From Mycoemilia scoparia (lineage: Eukaryota; Kickxellomycota; Kickxellomycetes; Kickxellales; Kickxellaceae): 36,732 nucleotides of DNA. The position numbers were made by a program, and so were the translations under genes. Location: positions 1-36,732 of the forward strand of contig JANBPU010000161.1 in the NCBI GenBank assembly GCA_027575805.1, written 5' to 3'. Of the stretch, positions 10,866 to 20,685 are shown piece by piece (position 1 is the stretch's first letter; each line of letters starts with the position of its first letter). The notes beneath the pieces were generated by a model, which did no database searches, had not been told where the DNA came from, and saw only the letters and a list, made by a program, of their open reading frames with translations.

Positions 10866-12731
10866 CTGAGATGGATTGCCCTTGGAATTGGCCGAAATGT
10901 TGGTTATGGAGGAAGAAAATGTGGTGGTAATATCACAATGGCCGATGACAATAACTACAAGTCGAAGAAAAAACAGATATTGCTCGTAACATGTCTGAAT
11001 TTTGGTGAAAAGCTGGCCTTTCATCTTTATACTCCTTGCAAAACAGCCATACGTGGGCTTTGCGACTTTCCAAAGCGCCTACAACTAAATGATGGCAAGG
11101 GAGGTTAGACTCGTCGAAAATTGCCAAGCCATAGATATACGCGGTGCTAATCCTGCCCTATCCCTGTTGAATTCCCATTCTCCACCATAATAAAATGCAG
11201 AGAGATCTCTACCTTATTTTCCAGTTGCTACATATTTAGGGGCCCTCATTCCATAGACGGCCATTGCTTGAGCCAATTCGAGTGGCTCTGTTTCTAAGCT
11301 TTAGAAAAAAGACTCGGCGCTGGCACGTATATGCAATTATGTGGGGGACATAATGATAAATTTGCGCCCTGTCTAATAACGAATTCCGGAGCCATGTCCT
11401 TTTCGTTGCATATAAATGAATTCACGACTCCTATTCAGCACAGACACGATTCATGCACACACAATACTTATCCAGCCATCGGCCCACTCATGTCTGGGAG
11501 CATATCTAAGCGTTATAACTCCAGCTGCGCTTGGCCATTGCGCATAGCATGGCATAATGTCACATCGGGCAATTACCATTATGGTCGTCATAAAAGAAAG
11601 GCTAGAGACAGGGATGAAGCCCACGGACAAAAGAATTAGTTTCATAATCCTTACGTGAAAACAAGTGTCAAACTATGCAGGTGTTCAAATTTCTCATCCG
11701 CTAGTGCCACCAAAATTCACATCTGGCCCTCGTTTCTAATGGTAAGCGCGCCCCACATGAACATTTTTCCAGAACGAACAACGTTATGTGAGGGGACCAG
11801 TTGATTGCCCATCAAAGTCCGATAACTCGGGAATACACATTTTTTATGTGATCTCAGGGATGTGCCAAAGTTTCTCCCTCAATCAGGCTCAGATCGCTGT
11901 AAAATTTATGATGCTGTCTGGATAACCATAGGAGCCGTGGTCAAGGGCCCAACGTGTGTGTGTGTGTATGAGCGACAAGATCGCCCTTGAAATTTAAACC
12001 GTACACCACACGCTGACCACTGCTAAACCGCCATGCATATAAAGTGTGGCAATTATTAGATGCAAGCGTTTAGTCCCTGAGCAAATGCATTTGCTAGGAC
12101 CAATCCATGCTTCTGATATAATGTGCCCGTCTATCTCTTTTGTTTATAGGCTTTTGAGAGATAAGGTTTTTTAGCCTGTGTATAAGATTGGAAATCTACT
12201 CTCTTTCTCTCGCCCGCTCGCTCGCATATTCGTCTTAAGTTTGCTTGCAATCCAATTGCTGAGGAAGACCCTTGTTGTTATTGTTTTTATACATCATGTG
12301 TGGATGTGTCCTCTGATCTTGTAATATAAAAATTGGCCGAAATACATTTGTTTACTATTCATGACTTTCCCGATTAGCATCTCACCTCAGCACATGTCCA
12401 TTGCTCTGTCCTGTTTTATCTTGTCATAGATCTTTTATATTTACTTATACATGTCCCTGTGCGTGTGCAAATGGTGATGCATTTAACTCCGGCTCACCCA
12501 ATCCGAATATCAATCTAAATAGAGCCTCTCAAACAATGTTTTCCCTTGCTGTATAAAATTTGTGTATAATCGGGTTTTTATCTAAGGCAACTTTTTAGCA
12601 ATACTGTGGCCATTGTCCTTGGTCGAAATTGAGTCCCCAGGAATTGTGTATACCAAAAGGCTAGCGATTAGGCTGAAATATGAGGTCCCATTTTTACCTA
12701 GCATACATTTAATCACTAGTGAAATTTTGCT

Positions 12732-12826
12732 ATATGGATCATAATTTTTGAAGGGTGAATGGTCATAGGGGCAATCCCAACCAAATGAGTGACTCTATAG
12801 ACCTTCAAAAATAACTACCCATATGA
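12732..12826 (+). mobile_element. MITE-like inverted-repeat element, copy b (short)
   Basis: It begins ATATGGATCATAATTTTTGAAGGGTGAA and ends ACCTTCAAAAATAACTACCCATAT. The core retains AGGGGCAATC and CCAACCAAATGAG but is about 30 bases shorter than the longest copies. Confidence 0.8.
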
Positions 12827-12965
12827 GTGATTATTTCTGAAGGACTAAGCTTTACTAGTAGGCCAGTTTCAACTTGCATATTGGCTAGCTTATATTATCA
12901 TTGACCAACACATCGTCATGCAATATCCGCATTTAGCCCTTCAAAAATAACTACACATATTATGG
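12820..12965 (+). mobile_element. Diverged MITE-like element next to copy b
   Basis: It starts in the shared CATATG junction with a degenerate left repeat (GTGATTATTTCTGAAGGACT), keeps the CTTTACTAGTA block, and ends in GCCCTTCAAAAATAACTACACATAT. It is more decayed than its neighbour, and the middle is not clearly of the family. Confidence 0.5.
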
Positions 12966-13271
12966 GTAATAATTTATTAATTTTATTTGAGGCACGGCCT
13001 CATTTAATTAAGGATAAAATTGGTGGCAAATCGGATATCTAAAAGTATGTATGCAGTAGAGGTGGATATGCTGAAATCATAAGGAAGTTGTAGTTCTGCT
13101 GGACTTAACAATCTAGTATATTTAAGCACATGCGAATATGTTGTAATGGTGTGTAAGGAGGGATTGCGGAAGGGTTCAAAAAGCAAATTCTAAAAAATGA
13201 ACGGCTATCAGATGCAAATTTTATGGGCGTCTTCTTTAAGTGGAGTAATAGTTGGAAACCAGAAACAGGGT

Positions 13272-13967
13272 CTAAGGGGTTCCTTGCTTATGCCCATGGT
13301 AGGTACCAATTGTAATATGACTTAGTAATTTATCTATATTAGTAGGTAAAGTTACAAGTGCATTCCAGAAGCGATTAATTGAACTTTCATGATAAATGGG
13401 TATAACGTTTTCAACTTGAATATCGCCTTCGAGGTTGCCAGTATCACGCTTTCTGAGGAGACCATCGAGTAGATCACCGCCTCCGTTTGTATCAGATCCA
13501 CCACCGTCGCGCTTGGCGTGAGAAGCAGCAGCTGTGGAAGCAATCTTGGACGAGACAAGTGCTTCAATGACCTGGGAGAAGATGGAAGCGACAATCTGCC
13601 TATCATTGGCTGTTCCAACAATCTTCTTGGTTTGGTCGTGGATGGTCTTGAGGGCATTGCCGATATCGGCGCTGGTCTTGGGATCCTTGGCCGCAGTAGC
13701 CTTGAGGGACTCGATGGCATCGAAGACAGGCTTGAGGGTCTGCTGCTGTTCAGGGGTGAGCTGAGGAAGATCGACCTTGCTGACGGTATTTGTGGCAGTG
13801 CCAACAACCTTGTCTACGGGCCCAGAAACGCCAGATGGGATAGCAAGGCCAGCCTGCTGTGGGGAAACGGCAGCGGCCACTTGGTTGCTTCCGCCATCAA
13901 CGGGAGCAGCAGCGGCAGCGAGGGCAAAAGCCAAAGTGGAGATGGCAGCGTACTTGACGAAACGCAT
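13272..13967 (-). CDS. Secreted Ala-rich protein with Kex2-type sites, paralogue of 3985-4434
   Basis: Single exon, 231 aa. Residues 1-20 are a signal peptide with a poly-Ala core. Residues 66-141 form the family domain (LPQLTPEQQQTLKPVFDAIE, IVGTANDRQI, SQVIEAL) also found in the secreted protein at 3985-4434. After it come Gly/Asp-rich linkers with two Lys-Arg pairs (152-153 and 173-174) that look like Kex2 sites, then a C-terminal tail of about 57 residues absent from the paralogue. There are no cysteines. GC content and the low-complexity Ala/Ser composition exceed the flanks. A TATA box lies at 14138-14145. Function unknown; secreted, probably proteolytically matured, possibly wall-associated. 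Confidence 0.82.
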   Translation of the reverse strand: MRFVKYAAISTLAFALAAAAAPVDGGSNQVAAAVSPQQAGLAIPSGVSGPVDKVVGTATNTVSKVDLPQLTPEQQQTLKPVFDAIESLKATAAKDPKTSADIGNALKTIHDQTKKIVGTANDRQIVASIFSQVIEALVSSKIASTAAASHAKRDGGGSDTNGGGDLLDGLLRKRDTGNLEGDIQVENVIPIYHESSINRFWNALVTLPTNIDKLLSHITIGTYHGHKQGTP

Positions 13968-14137
13968 TGTGATTTAGTCTATTTGTATGTGCAGTAAGGG
14001 TGCGCGGGGTGTTGAAGGAAAGGTAACAATAGATAATAAACCAGTATTATCAGGAAAATTGCGAGTCAAAAATCGAGAAAGTAGTTGTGAGAGAAAAGCT
14101 ATTAGGCTGGCTCTATGATGCTTGCCAGCATGGACGA

Positions 14138-14145
14138 CTTATATA
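14138..14145 (-). promoter_or_regulatory. TATA box of the second secreted-protein gene
   Basis: TATATAAG on the minus strand lies about 170 bases before the ATG at 13967, which implies a 5' leader of about 140 bases. The adjacent CA repeat may change promoter spacing. Confidence 0.45.
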
Positions 14146-14204
14146 CACACACACACACATATTTACTCTACATTTGTGCAAAATAGCTACAGCAATTCCA
14201 AAGC

Positions 14205-14384
14205 ATGCACCCATGTACTGCTCTCAATGACCCCGAAATTGAGGTGCAAGTAAAGAATGAACCTAAACGTTTTGGAGCTGCCACCAAGACCGCTTGCGCT
14301 GTTACTACTGCTGAAAGGGTGGCAGATCTCCAGAATTACAACAACATAGGATGCACCACCATCATGGTCGCAATCGGATACTGA
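14205..14384 (+). CDS. Small ORF, 59 codons, unrecognised
   Basis: An ATG-started frame whose base composition is more balanced than its surroundings. Its peptide (MHPCTALNDPEIEVQVKNEP, then an Ala/Thr-rich middle, ending TIMVAIGY) looks like ordinary protein. No family is recognised. It may be a fragment of a lost gene or chance. Confidence 0.2.
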   Translation: MHPCTALNDPEIEVQVKNEPKRFGAATKTACAVTTAERVADLQNYNNIGCTTIMVAIGY

Positions 14385-14933
14385 ACGAGCCAGAGCAAAG
14401 TGCTTTCAAAAGTGAGGGGATGGACTGTGGTGGTCCAATCTCAGTCATTCAGTCAAAGGCTTATGTGTAAACACCAGTATTGGCTGTTGTTAGAATTGGC
14501 TTGTTTACGTATTCCATCTCCTGTATATTTTACTGTCAGTTGTGATGATGGGTAAACCACCGGACAACAAACATGAGATTCAACCACCAAATGACGACTG
14601 CCGAATGAAGCCCACAACCACAACCAGAGATATAAAAAATACCAGTAAAATTGAATCTCCCTATGATACACAATACGCGCTCGATGCAACATCATCGCTT
14701 CAAATATCGGTCCTTAAAACTCCGCCGAGACATCTGCGTGGTCATTCCTGACAGCACAAGTATTGTAATGGCTGTGGTGCGTATGAGATGGCATGCTATT
14801 GCACAAATATTTCTGAAATATAACTAGTTTGCTAACAAACTCAGCACTTTCTACGGGCTGATACAGACATTCCAAAGCCATTGCTCAGTATTTATTTTCC
14901 AGATTAAAGATCCGATGCCCAGTTCTTTCAATA

Positions 14934-15378
14934 GAAAATAGCATTTTTCTGCCTTATCCTAAAATTTCCTTCATAGGACACAAGTCGCTCTATCAGCCTA
15001 AAGAACGTTACTGCTAACAGCAGCACGGCCAGCATATGCCGTGCTTGTTGTGGATCATTAAGGAACACAAACCATTAAAATTTGTATCAGTCATCAGAGG
15101 GCCTCCCCATCCCCAACTCTAACAGTTACAACGGCTATTGGACTTACATGCCATTGTTCCTCCTTTTATTTAAGAATAATGGCACCAGTATAAACAATAT
15201 TATTTTGTTTCAGCAAATTCTTGGAAACACAAGATGGTCCATATATATATATATGTGTGTGTGTGGCTTGTTTGCTTCGAGTATTCGCTGGATCCAATTG
15301 GCTTTGGATGCCACTCTTGCAGTATTGGCAAAATGGTTCGTCCAAAGTGTGTTTAGTCAAGCCACGAATTGACCATAT
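14934..15378. repeat. Dispersed ~440-bp repeat, copy 2
   Basis: Second copy of the repeat at 1-440, same orientation. It differs by substitutions and by small indels, including a TA/TG expansion at about 15241-15262. Its right end is the CCATATGG where the inverted-repeat pair begins. Confidence 0.88.
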
Positions 15379-15496
15379 GGGTAATAATTTTTGAAGGGTG
15401 AAAGTTTACTAGTAAAACTGGACATCCATTTGGCTGTGATTTCCCCTATAATCATTGTCCCCAAAATTTACCCTTCAAAAATTATTGCCCATATGG
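15373..15496 (+). mobile_element. MITE-like inverted-repeat element, copy c (reference copy)
   Basis: The left terminus CATATGGGTAATAATTTTTG and the right terminus CAAAAATTATTGCCCATATG are near-perfect inverted repeats of about 28 bases, extended inward by GAAGGGTGAA and TTTACCCTT. About 124 bp, non-coding. Family core: TTTACTAGTA, AATGG and a G/C-run block equivalent to ATTATAGGGGCAATCACAGCC. Relative to most copies this core is in the opposite orientation. Confidence 0.85.
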
Positions 15497-15613
15497 ATCA
15501 TAATTTTTGAAGGGTAAAGTTCGGTGACCACTGATTATACGGGCAATCTCAGCCAAATGTGCGATCACCATTTGTTAGTAAATGATCACCCTTCAAAAAT
15601 TATCACCCATATG
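15490..15613 (+). mobile_element. MITE-like inverted-repeat element, copy d, adjacent to copy c
   Basis: It shares the CCATATGG junction with copy c: one palindrome serves as right end of c and left end of d. The core reads GGTGACCACTGATTATACGG, then GCAATCTCAGCCAAATG, and it ends CACCCTTCAAAAATTATCACC then CATATG. Confidence 0.85.
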
Positions 15614-16150
15614 CTAATATTGTTTTTTATTGCTTCAAGAGTCAAATTAAACTCTTAGTTTAAGAATTAGGGTTCGAATGAAAAGTCAACTATAGAAATT
15701 AATAAAGTGGTTTAAAGATTAGATTTTGCATTGGACAAAGGCAATAGCCAGAAAAATGACAGGGTTTAGTTTCAATATTGAGCATGACGAAAATAATAAA
15801 GTTATCCTTACGGCTCTGTATCAACACACCAATAATATCAACGGAATTATTTAGAAATTAGCTACATCTGTATGTCAATTTTGTACATCCATTTTTCACT
15901 ATGTTTATTTTACTGCTTATTCAACGCATCGCAGCGTTTACAAAAAAATACTCCAACATCTATGCATCCCACACCAGGGATCTAAATAATATTAGGCATA
16001 CAGCATAAAAGGCATTTATTAGGATTCCAAAATGAATTAGGAAAAAAGCAGATCTATACGAAATAGCATTACTTTACACAAAAACTAAAAACATATGAGT
16101 TGAAAAAAACCAATGTAATTAATAAACTAATAATACTCTTTGTAAGCCAG
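15614..16150. other. AT-rich intergenic region, no gene seen
   Basis: Nothing supportable beyond the 3' flank of the transporter that ends at 16151. Confidence 0.6.
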
Positions 16151-17692
16151 CTACTCCTTTACAAATAGTTTACGACTGTACAGTAGTCTGTTAGAAAGAA
16201 TAGCAACAGTGGCTGCTGCCCATAAAGCGCCGGCATACAGGATTGTCGGAAGATAGTTCGTTGAGTTACCGGGCCCATCTAGAATAGCACTAGCAACAGG
16301 ATTTCCCAAAAGAATGCCAAACGATACCATAGTGTAAATGATTCCACTCCACCTTGCCAACATGTCGGCGCCAAATAGCTTGACGGCAGCAAGGGGGACC
16401 ATAGTCCAGTAGGCACCAGAAAACGCACCATAGAGCAAACCAAAAACGATTTGAACTCCAAAGCTTTTTGCGAATGGCCAAACAAGAAACACGCTTATAG
16501 TTGCAATCGACAGACTGACAGAAAGCATATTCAAAACACCAACATAATCTGAACAGAGTCCAAAGAACAGCCTGCCAAATGTCGATGCGCCGTTAGCAAT
16601 TGCAATGACTGCTGAGGCCTTATCAGGAGATACGCCATGGCCAACAGCAAAGCCAGAGAAGAAAGTGTAGGGGATCAGGTAAGCTGTCATTGCAAAAAGG
16701 CACATTACAACATGAAGAACAAACTTTGGCTGCCTGAACATCTTCCAGGTAAATGCTTCCCGGATCGATAGAACCTGCTGCTGTTGACTGGCATTCTTTT
16801 TAACCGGAGTCGAAACAAAGAGAGATGCTGCACCGCCAATGATTAGAATGTAGAGCGCAGAGATCCTCTGGGTATCTCTAATTCCCCTTGAACTCATGAG
16901 ATATTCGGTAACGGGCGAAACAACCAAGCCGCCAACGCCAACGCCAGCAATTGCGGCGCCAGTAACTAGACCACGGTTTTTGGCAAACCACTTAGCAGGA
17001 GCAGTCGAGGTCGGGGTAAATATCAAGCCACAACCAATTCCAAAGACCATTCCTTGGGATAAACACAATTGCCAGGGCTCCTTGGAATAAGAGCCCAGGA
17101 ATTCGCCCAAAGCCAGACAAATCGTACCTGCAAAGCATGTCAATGGGTACGACCAGGTCTCTGCTAGCCAGCCACCAGGAATGCCCAGCATGTACATCAG
17201 TATATACTGCAAAGTGCCGACCCAACTAAGTACACTGGCATCAGATCCCTTGAATTCATGTGATAGCAGGTATTCTTGCTGGATCCCCCAAGAATGAATG
17301 GTACCACATGAAAGGGCCAGAAGCAGAAAGCAGCAAAATATGACAACGCATCCCATGATTTTGTATGTGCGGGGATTCTCAATGTCGGGCTGGAAAACGC
17401 CAAGTCCTCGCCTTACCCTTCGGGTAATTGGAGAGTACCACCGATTAGTATAGGGTGCTTCGGTCGTTGGAAGAATAGTGCCGCTACCTTGGCCAAAATA
17501 GTCCAGATCATCCAGATCGGGGATTGGCTTTTCGGCCGATTGGTGAGGGAACTGTGGTAGCGTTGATTCGTCTTGAGGGAACTGCTGTCCAAGAGGCGTA
17601 GCCGTCCCCGTTGTCTTCGCGGAATGGTGGTTTATTTCGCTAGAATTGACATGTCCGCTTTCAATGTTATGTGGATCAGTTTGTGATGTCAT
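16151..17692 (-). CDS. MFS monocarboxylate-transporter-like protein (MCH family), intronless
   Basis: Single exon, 513 aa, twelve predicted helices. Long polar N-terminal tail (about 1-105). Helix 1 ends CGTIHSWGIQQEY. NRGLVTGAAIAGVGVGGLV is the helix 4-5 segment. The central loop is short and Gln-rich (KKNASQQQQVLS). The second half has NGASTFGRLFFGLCSDYVG, and the protein ends LFVKE. It is collinear with the intron-bearing transporter at 8989-10865, and the introns there fall within segments conserved here, so intron loss or a retrocopy origin is possible. It should be a plasma- or internal-membrane carboxylate/vitamin carrier; substrate unknown. A GT microsatellite lies about 35 bases upstream of the ATG. 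Confidence 0.93.
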   Translation of the reverse strand: MTSQTDPHNIESGHVNSSEINHHSAKTTGTATPLGQQFPQDESTLPQFPHQSAEKPIPDLDDLDYFGQGSGTILPTTEAPYTNRWYSPITRRVRRGLGVFQPDIENPRTYKIMGCVVIFCCFLLLALSCGTIHSWGIQQEYLLSHEFKGSDASVLSWVGTLQYILMYMLGIPGGWLAETWSYPLTCFAGTICLALGEFLGSYSKEPWQLCLSQGMVFGIGCGLIFTPTSTAPAKWFAKNRGLVTGAAIAGVGVGGLVVSPVTEYLMSSRGIRDTQRISALYILIIGGAASLFVSTPVKKNASQQQQVLSIREAFTWKMFRQPKFVLHVVMCLFAMTAYLIPYTFFSGFAVGHGVSPDKASAVIAIANGASTFGRLFFGLCSDYVGVLNMLSVSLSIATISVFLVWPFAKSFGVQIVFGLLYGAFSGAYWTMVPLAAVKLFGADMLARWSGIIYTMVSFGILLGNPVASAILDGPGNSTNYLPTILYAGALWAAATVAILSNRLLYSRKLFVKE

Positions 17693-19693
17693 TGTATTTG
17701 TAATTAGTCAGCAGTATGTACATAAATATATGTGTGTGTGTGTGGGCCAGGAATAATGAATGCAAGAGCGATGAGTCTACAACAACAACAACTTTAGTTG
17801 TGAAGGAGGATTAAATTCAATGAATAGGTTGCTATTCCATAGAGAAATCTATGGTCTTTATTATATAGGTTTACCAAAAAATCTAAAACTCAGGAGGAGA
17901 TTAAAAAGAAAAGAGTAGATTCACGTCTCTTTTCCTATGGCCAAAAGAGGAAAAGACTTTGACTAAATCCTCCGCATACGGGTAGAACCAGGTTTCCTTT
18001 TCCCCGTCTTTGTAATTATACTAAAATATTGTGATGATGCACAGTCAATGAAATGATGGTTTCGTCCTCAAGTGGACGACAGTAAAGGAGCAGGATACCA
18101 ATTACGAATAGGGAATATAGCAATGCGGATGGGCCTGCCTCGGACTATGCAGCCAGCAAATTTTCACCGTTGCTTCCAACGGTTTGCATATACGGGAAAT
18201 CTGTAATTTCCCTTATAGGCATTACTCATGTAAATCGCATCCTTTCAATTGGCCAGAGTGGCTGAGGATATTAGACGGTTGCAATGGCTAAAAGTTTTGG
18301 ATAAGGGGGTGGCCCCATATGAGCCAATACAAAAGGGTATTTTGTAAAAAGTGAAATAGAATAATGAGATTTTTGGAATTGCCACATCTCTTTGCGTTTG
18401 GGTCTTGGTACAATGTGTACAAGCATTTGAATGCATGTTTCCTAACTTTTCCACACCCCAATACATATAACTTGGATGCGATAACCTGCACTCCAATGAC
18501 CTTTTCGGGAACTGTCAAAAGAGCTGTTATCTCATACAAGACAAGAGCATACATGCTTAGAGTAGTAGTGAGTAATAATATGTTTCAAATGTTAAAATTG
18601 CTCTACTGATATTACATTCCTATCACCACCCACATGTTATTAGCGCAACACGACTTATGAGTCAGAAAATTACCAAAAATATGTTTTAATGACACCACCA
18701 CCACCAATACTATTACTACTATTATTACCACAAGCAATCTTTGCTCAAACCTAAACGACCAGCTCAGATAAATGTCTGGAATATTTTGAGCCATTGAAGA
18801 AACCACTTCAGGAAATTTTGGATCACTGATAGTCCCCTATCTCCATGATTGGCATTCCTCCAGCCTATACATCCTCAAGCATGAAACATGTTTTCTAAAA
18901 GTCACATTGGCATTGCGATTTTCCCAACACCACATTCATAAATAAACATCTATTTTTCTTGCTGACGAATATATCCCCAGGTAACTAACGATCAAGATGA
19001 AGGGGTAAAGACCTGATATGTGCTTATTATAATACTCTCGCCAAAGGCACACAAGTAGACAAACATATTAATAAAGAAGTGCAGCATAACTCCTTCACAT
19101 TCCCACAATGTGTTACCGAGCTATACAAGATGTCCCGGCTTTTTCCTTTTCACATAACTACGCCGCCAATAACACCAATAGCGAGCTTGCCTTCTGATAT
19201 TTGTGATGGTTACTTGCCTCACATTGCTGGGTGCCAACAATATAGCCGCATGGTTTATTGAATAACCTCCTTGGCTATAATATGCGCCAATAAATCAGTT
19301 GTTTATTTAGCGATACCTTTTTAATTGAAACCAAATATCCCACTTTATCATCATACATTCATCTAATAGTAGCAAATTAAAACTGATTGACCAAATTATC
19401 AATTTGTTAGTATTTGGTTTAGTTTAAAGACACACAGCCCCCGTAAAATACAATAACGGGCATTTATTCAAAAAGTAAAATATCAAAATTTCTTATTCAA
19501 GATAAAAAATGCTATTATTTACATCTATTTTTATTATCCTTTTTGAAAAATTTCATATTCCCCATAATCACTCAAAATCGCTCAAAGCTATGGTAGAGTG
19601 GTTACAAAGATTTCACAAACATATCTAAGCATGGCTCATCGTGTAATTATAGACTTTTTGTATATATAAATATATCTATTCTACAGCTTCATT
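17693..19693. other. 2-kb divergent intergenic region
   Basis: Lies between the heads of the transporter and TAF9. Frames at 18245-18554 (-) and 18364-18609 (+) overlap and neither is recognised; the minus one has an ATG and 88 codons but no visible domain. A GT run sits at about 17731-17743. TATA-like sequence lies at 19661-19670 before TAF9. No supported gene. Confidence 0.5.
19661..19670 (+). promoter_or_regulatory. TATA-like element before TAF9
   Basis: TATATATAAA lies 24-33 bases before the TAF9 ATG. The context is AT-rich, so this is weak evidence. Confidence 0.3.
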
Positions 19694-20507
19694 ATGCCTG
19701 AATCCACACCAAAGCCAACAACGTCGGCAACAGCAGCTTCTGGAGAAGCCAGCAATAATCCTGTTGGAAGTAGTGGCAACAACACTAATAATTACCCCAA
19801 CGCATCAGCATCCCAAAGCAATAATAATAACACTACCAGTGGAGTTACGAATGCTAAAGAGGATGAAGTAAGCATAGAAAATACACCCCGCGATATCAAG
19901 CTTATGTCTATTCTTTTGCAATCACACGGCGTTGAAGACTGTGATAAAAATGTTGTCCACCAACTGCTAGAATTTGGTCATAGTAAGTACACCAAGTATA
20001 TATATAAACACATTTCTCTTTTCATCTACCATTTGTTTAAACAAAAAAATAGAATGTCTAATTAATTTTTAACCTTTGAGTATATAGGGTACACTGTAGA
20101 TGTTTTGCAGGACGCTCAAGTATACGCTGAGCATGCTAATAAACACAACATAGATATGGAAGATGTTCGATTGGCAATTCAAGGAAGAGTTAATTATTCA
20201 TCTACATCGCCACTGGACAAAGAGGTAACTAATAATCTCTGTTTGTTTAAATACACAACAACAACAACACATGTTAAAGAATTGTAAAAACATCAGTAAT
20301 CAGATACTAATGTAATTTTTAATGTATGTATATGTGTGTCTGTACAAAAATTTCATTTTATAGTTTTTGTTGGATCTGGCTACTGAACGCAATAAGCAGC
20401 CTTTACCATTGATTCCAGAGAAATATGGTGTTAGGTTGCCACCCGAAAAGCACACTCTGACCGGTATCAATTTCCAAATTGTGCCCGAAAAGAAACCACA
20501 GCAATAA
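19694..20507 (+). CDS. TAF9: TAF9, histone-fold subunit of TFIID and SAGA
   Basis: Three exons: 19694-19982, 20088-20224, 20364-20507, giving 189 aa. Residues 1-65 are a low-complexity Asn/Ser/Thr/Ala tail. The histone fold follows: [57 protein letters not shown]. It continues into the conserved [15 protein letters not shown], then [21 protein letters not shown]9 pairs with TAF6 in TFIID and SAGA at RNA polymerase II promoters. The junctions join exactly in the histone fold (GH to RYTV), which fixes intron 1. The protein ends shortly after the conserved C-terminal segment, the normal size class for fungi. The gene converges on the DUF4460 gene, whose stop lies 179 bases away. Confidence 0.96.
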
Positions 20508-20685
20508 TGTTTAATATACCAATTTTTAGTAAAAGACTTGGCTATAATAGGATTTTCTTTTTTATTATCACCATTTTTGCTATTACCATTAAAATTCAGG
20601 TCGAATGGTCTATTTAATTTATTCAATGGCGGACCAAAATGCAACAAAAAAGATCAAAAAGAAATTTAAAAATATCTATACTGGC

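Larger units (their letters stand above)
10866..13271. other. 2.4-kb intergenic region
   Basis: No supported gene: open frames at 11331-11639 (+) and 11451-11645 (-) overlap and look random. It contains the transporter's upstream region, a GT run near 11955-11968, a CT-rich run near 12200-12225, and two adjacent inverted-repeat elements at 12732-12965. Confidence 0.5.
13968..14933. other. Intergenic region with TATA box, CA repeat and a small ORF
   Basis: Holds the promoter of the secreted-protein gene (TATATAAG on the minus strand at 14138-14145) beside a short CA repeat (14143-14158), and a 59-codon ORF at 14205-14384. The rest shows no gene. Confidence 0.5.

Noticed and set aside
18250..18320. 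tRNA-Ser/Leu-like 5' end (GGCCAGAGTGGCTGAG)
   Set aside because: No B box (GGTTCGANNCC), no matching acceptor stem and no anticodon arm could be found downstream.
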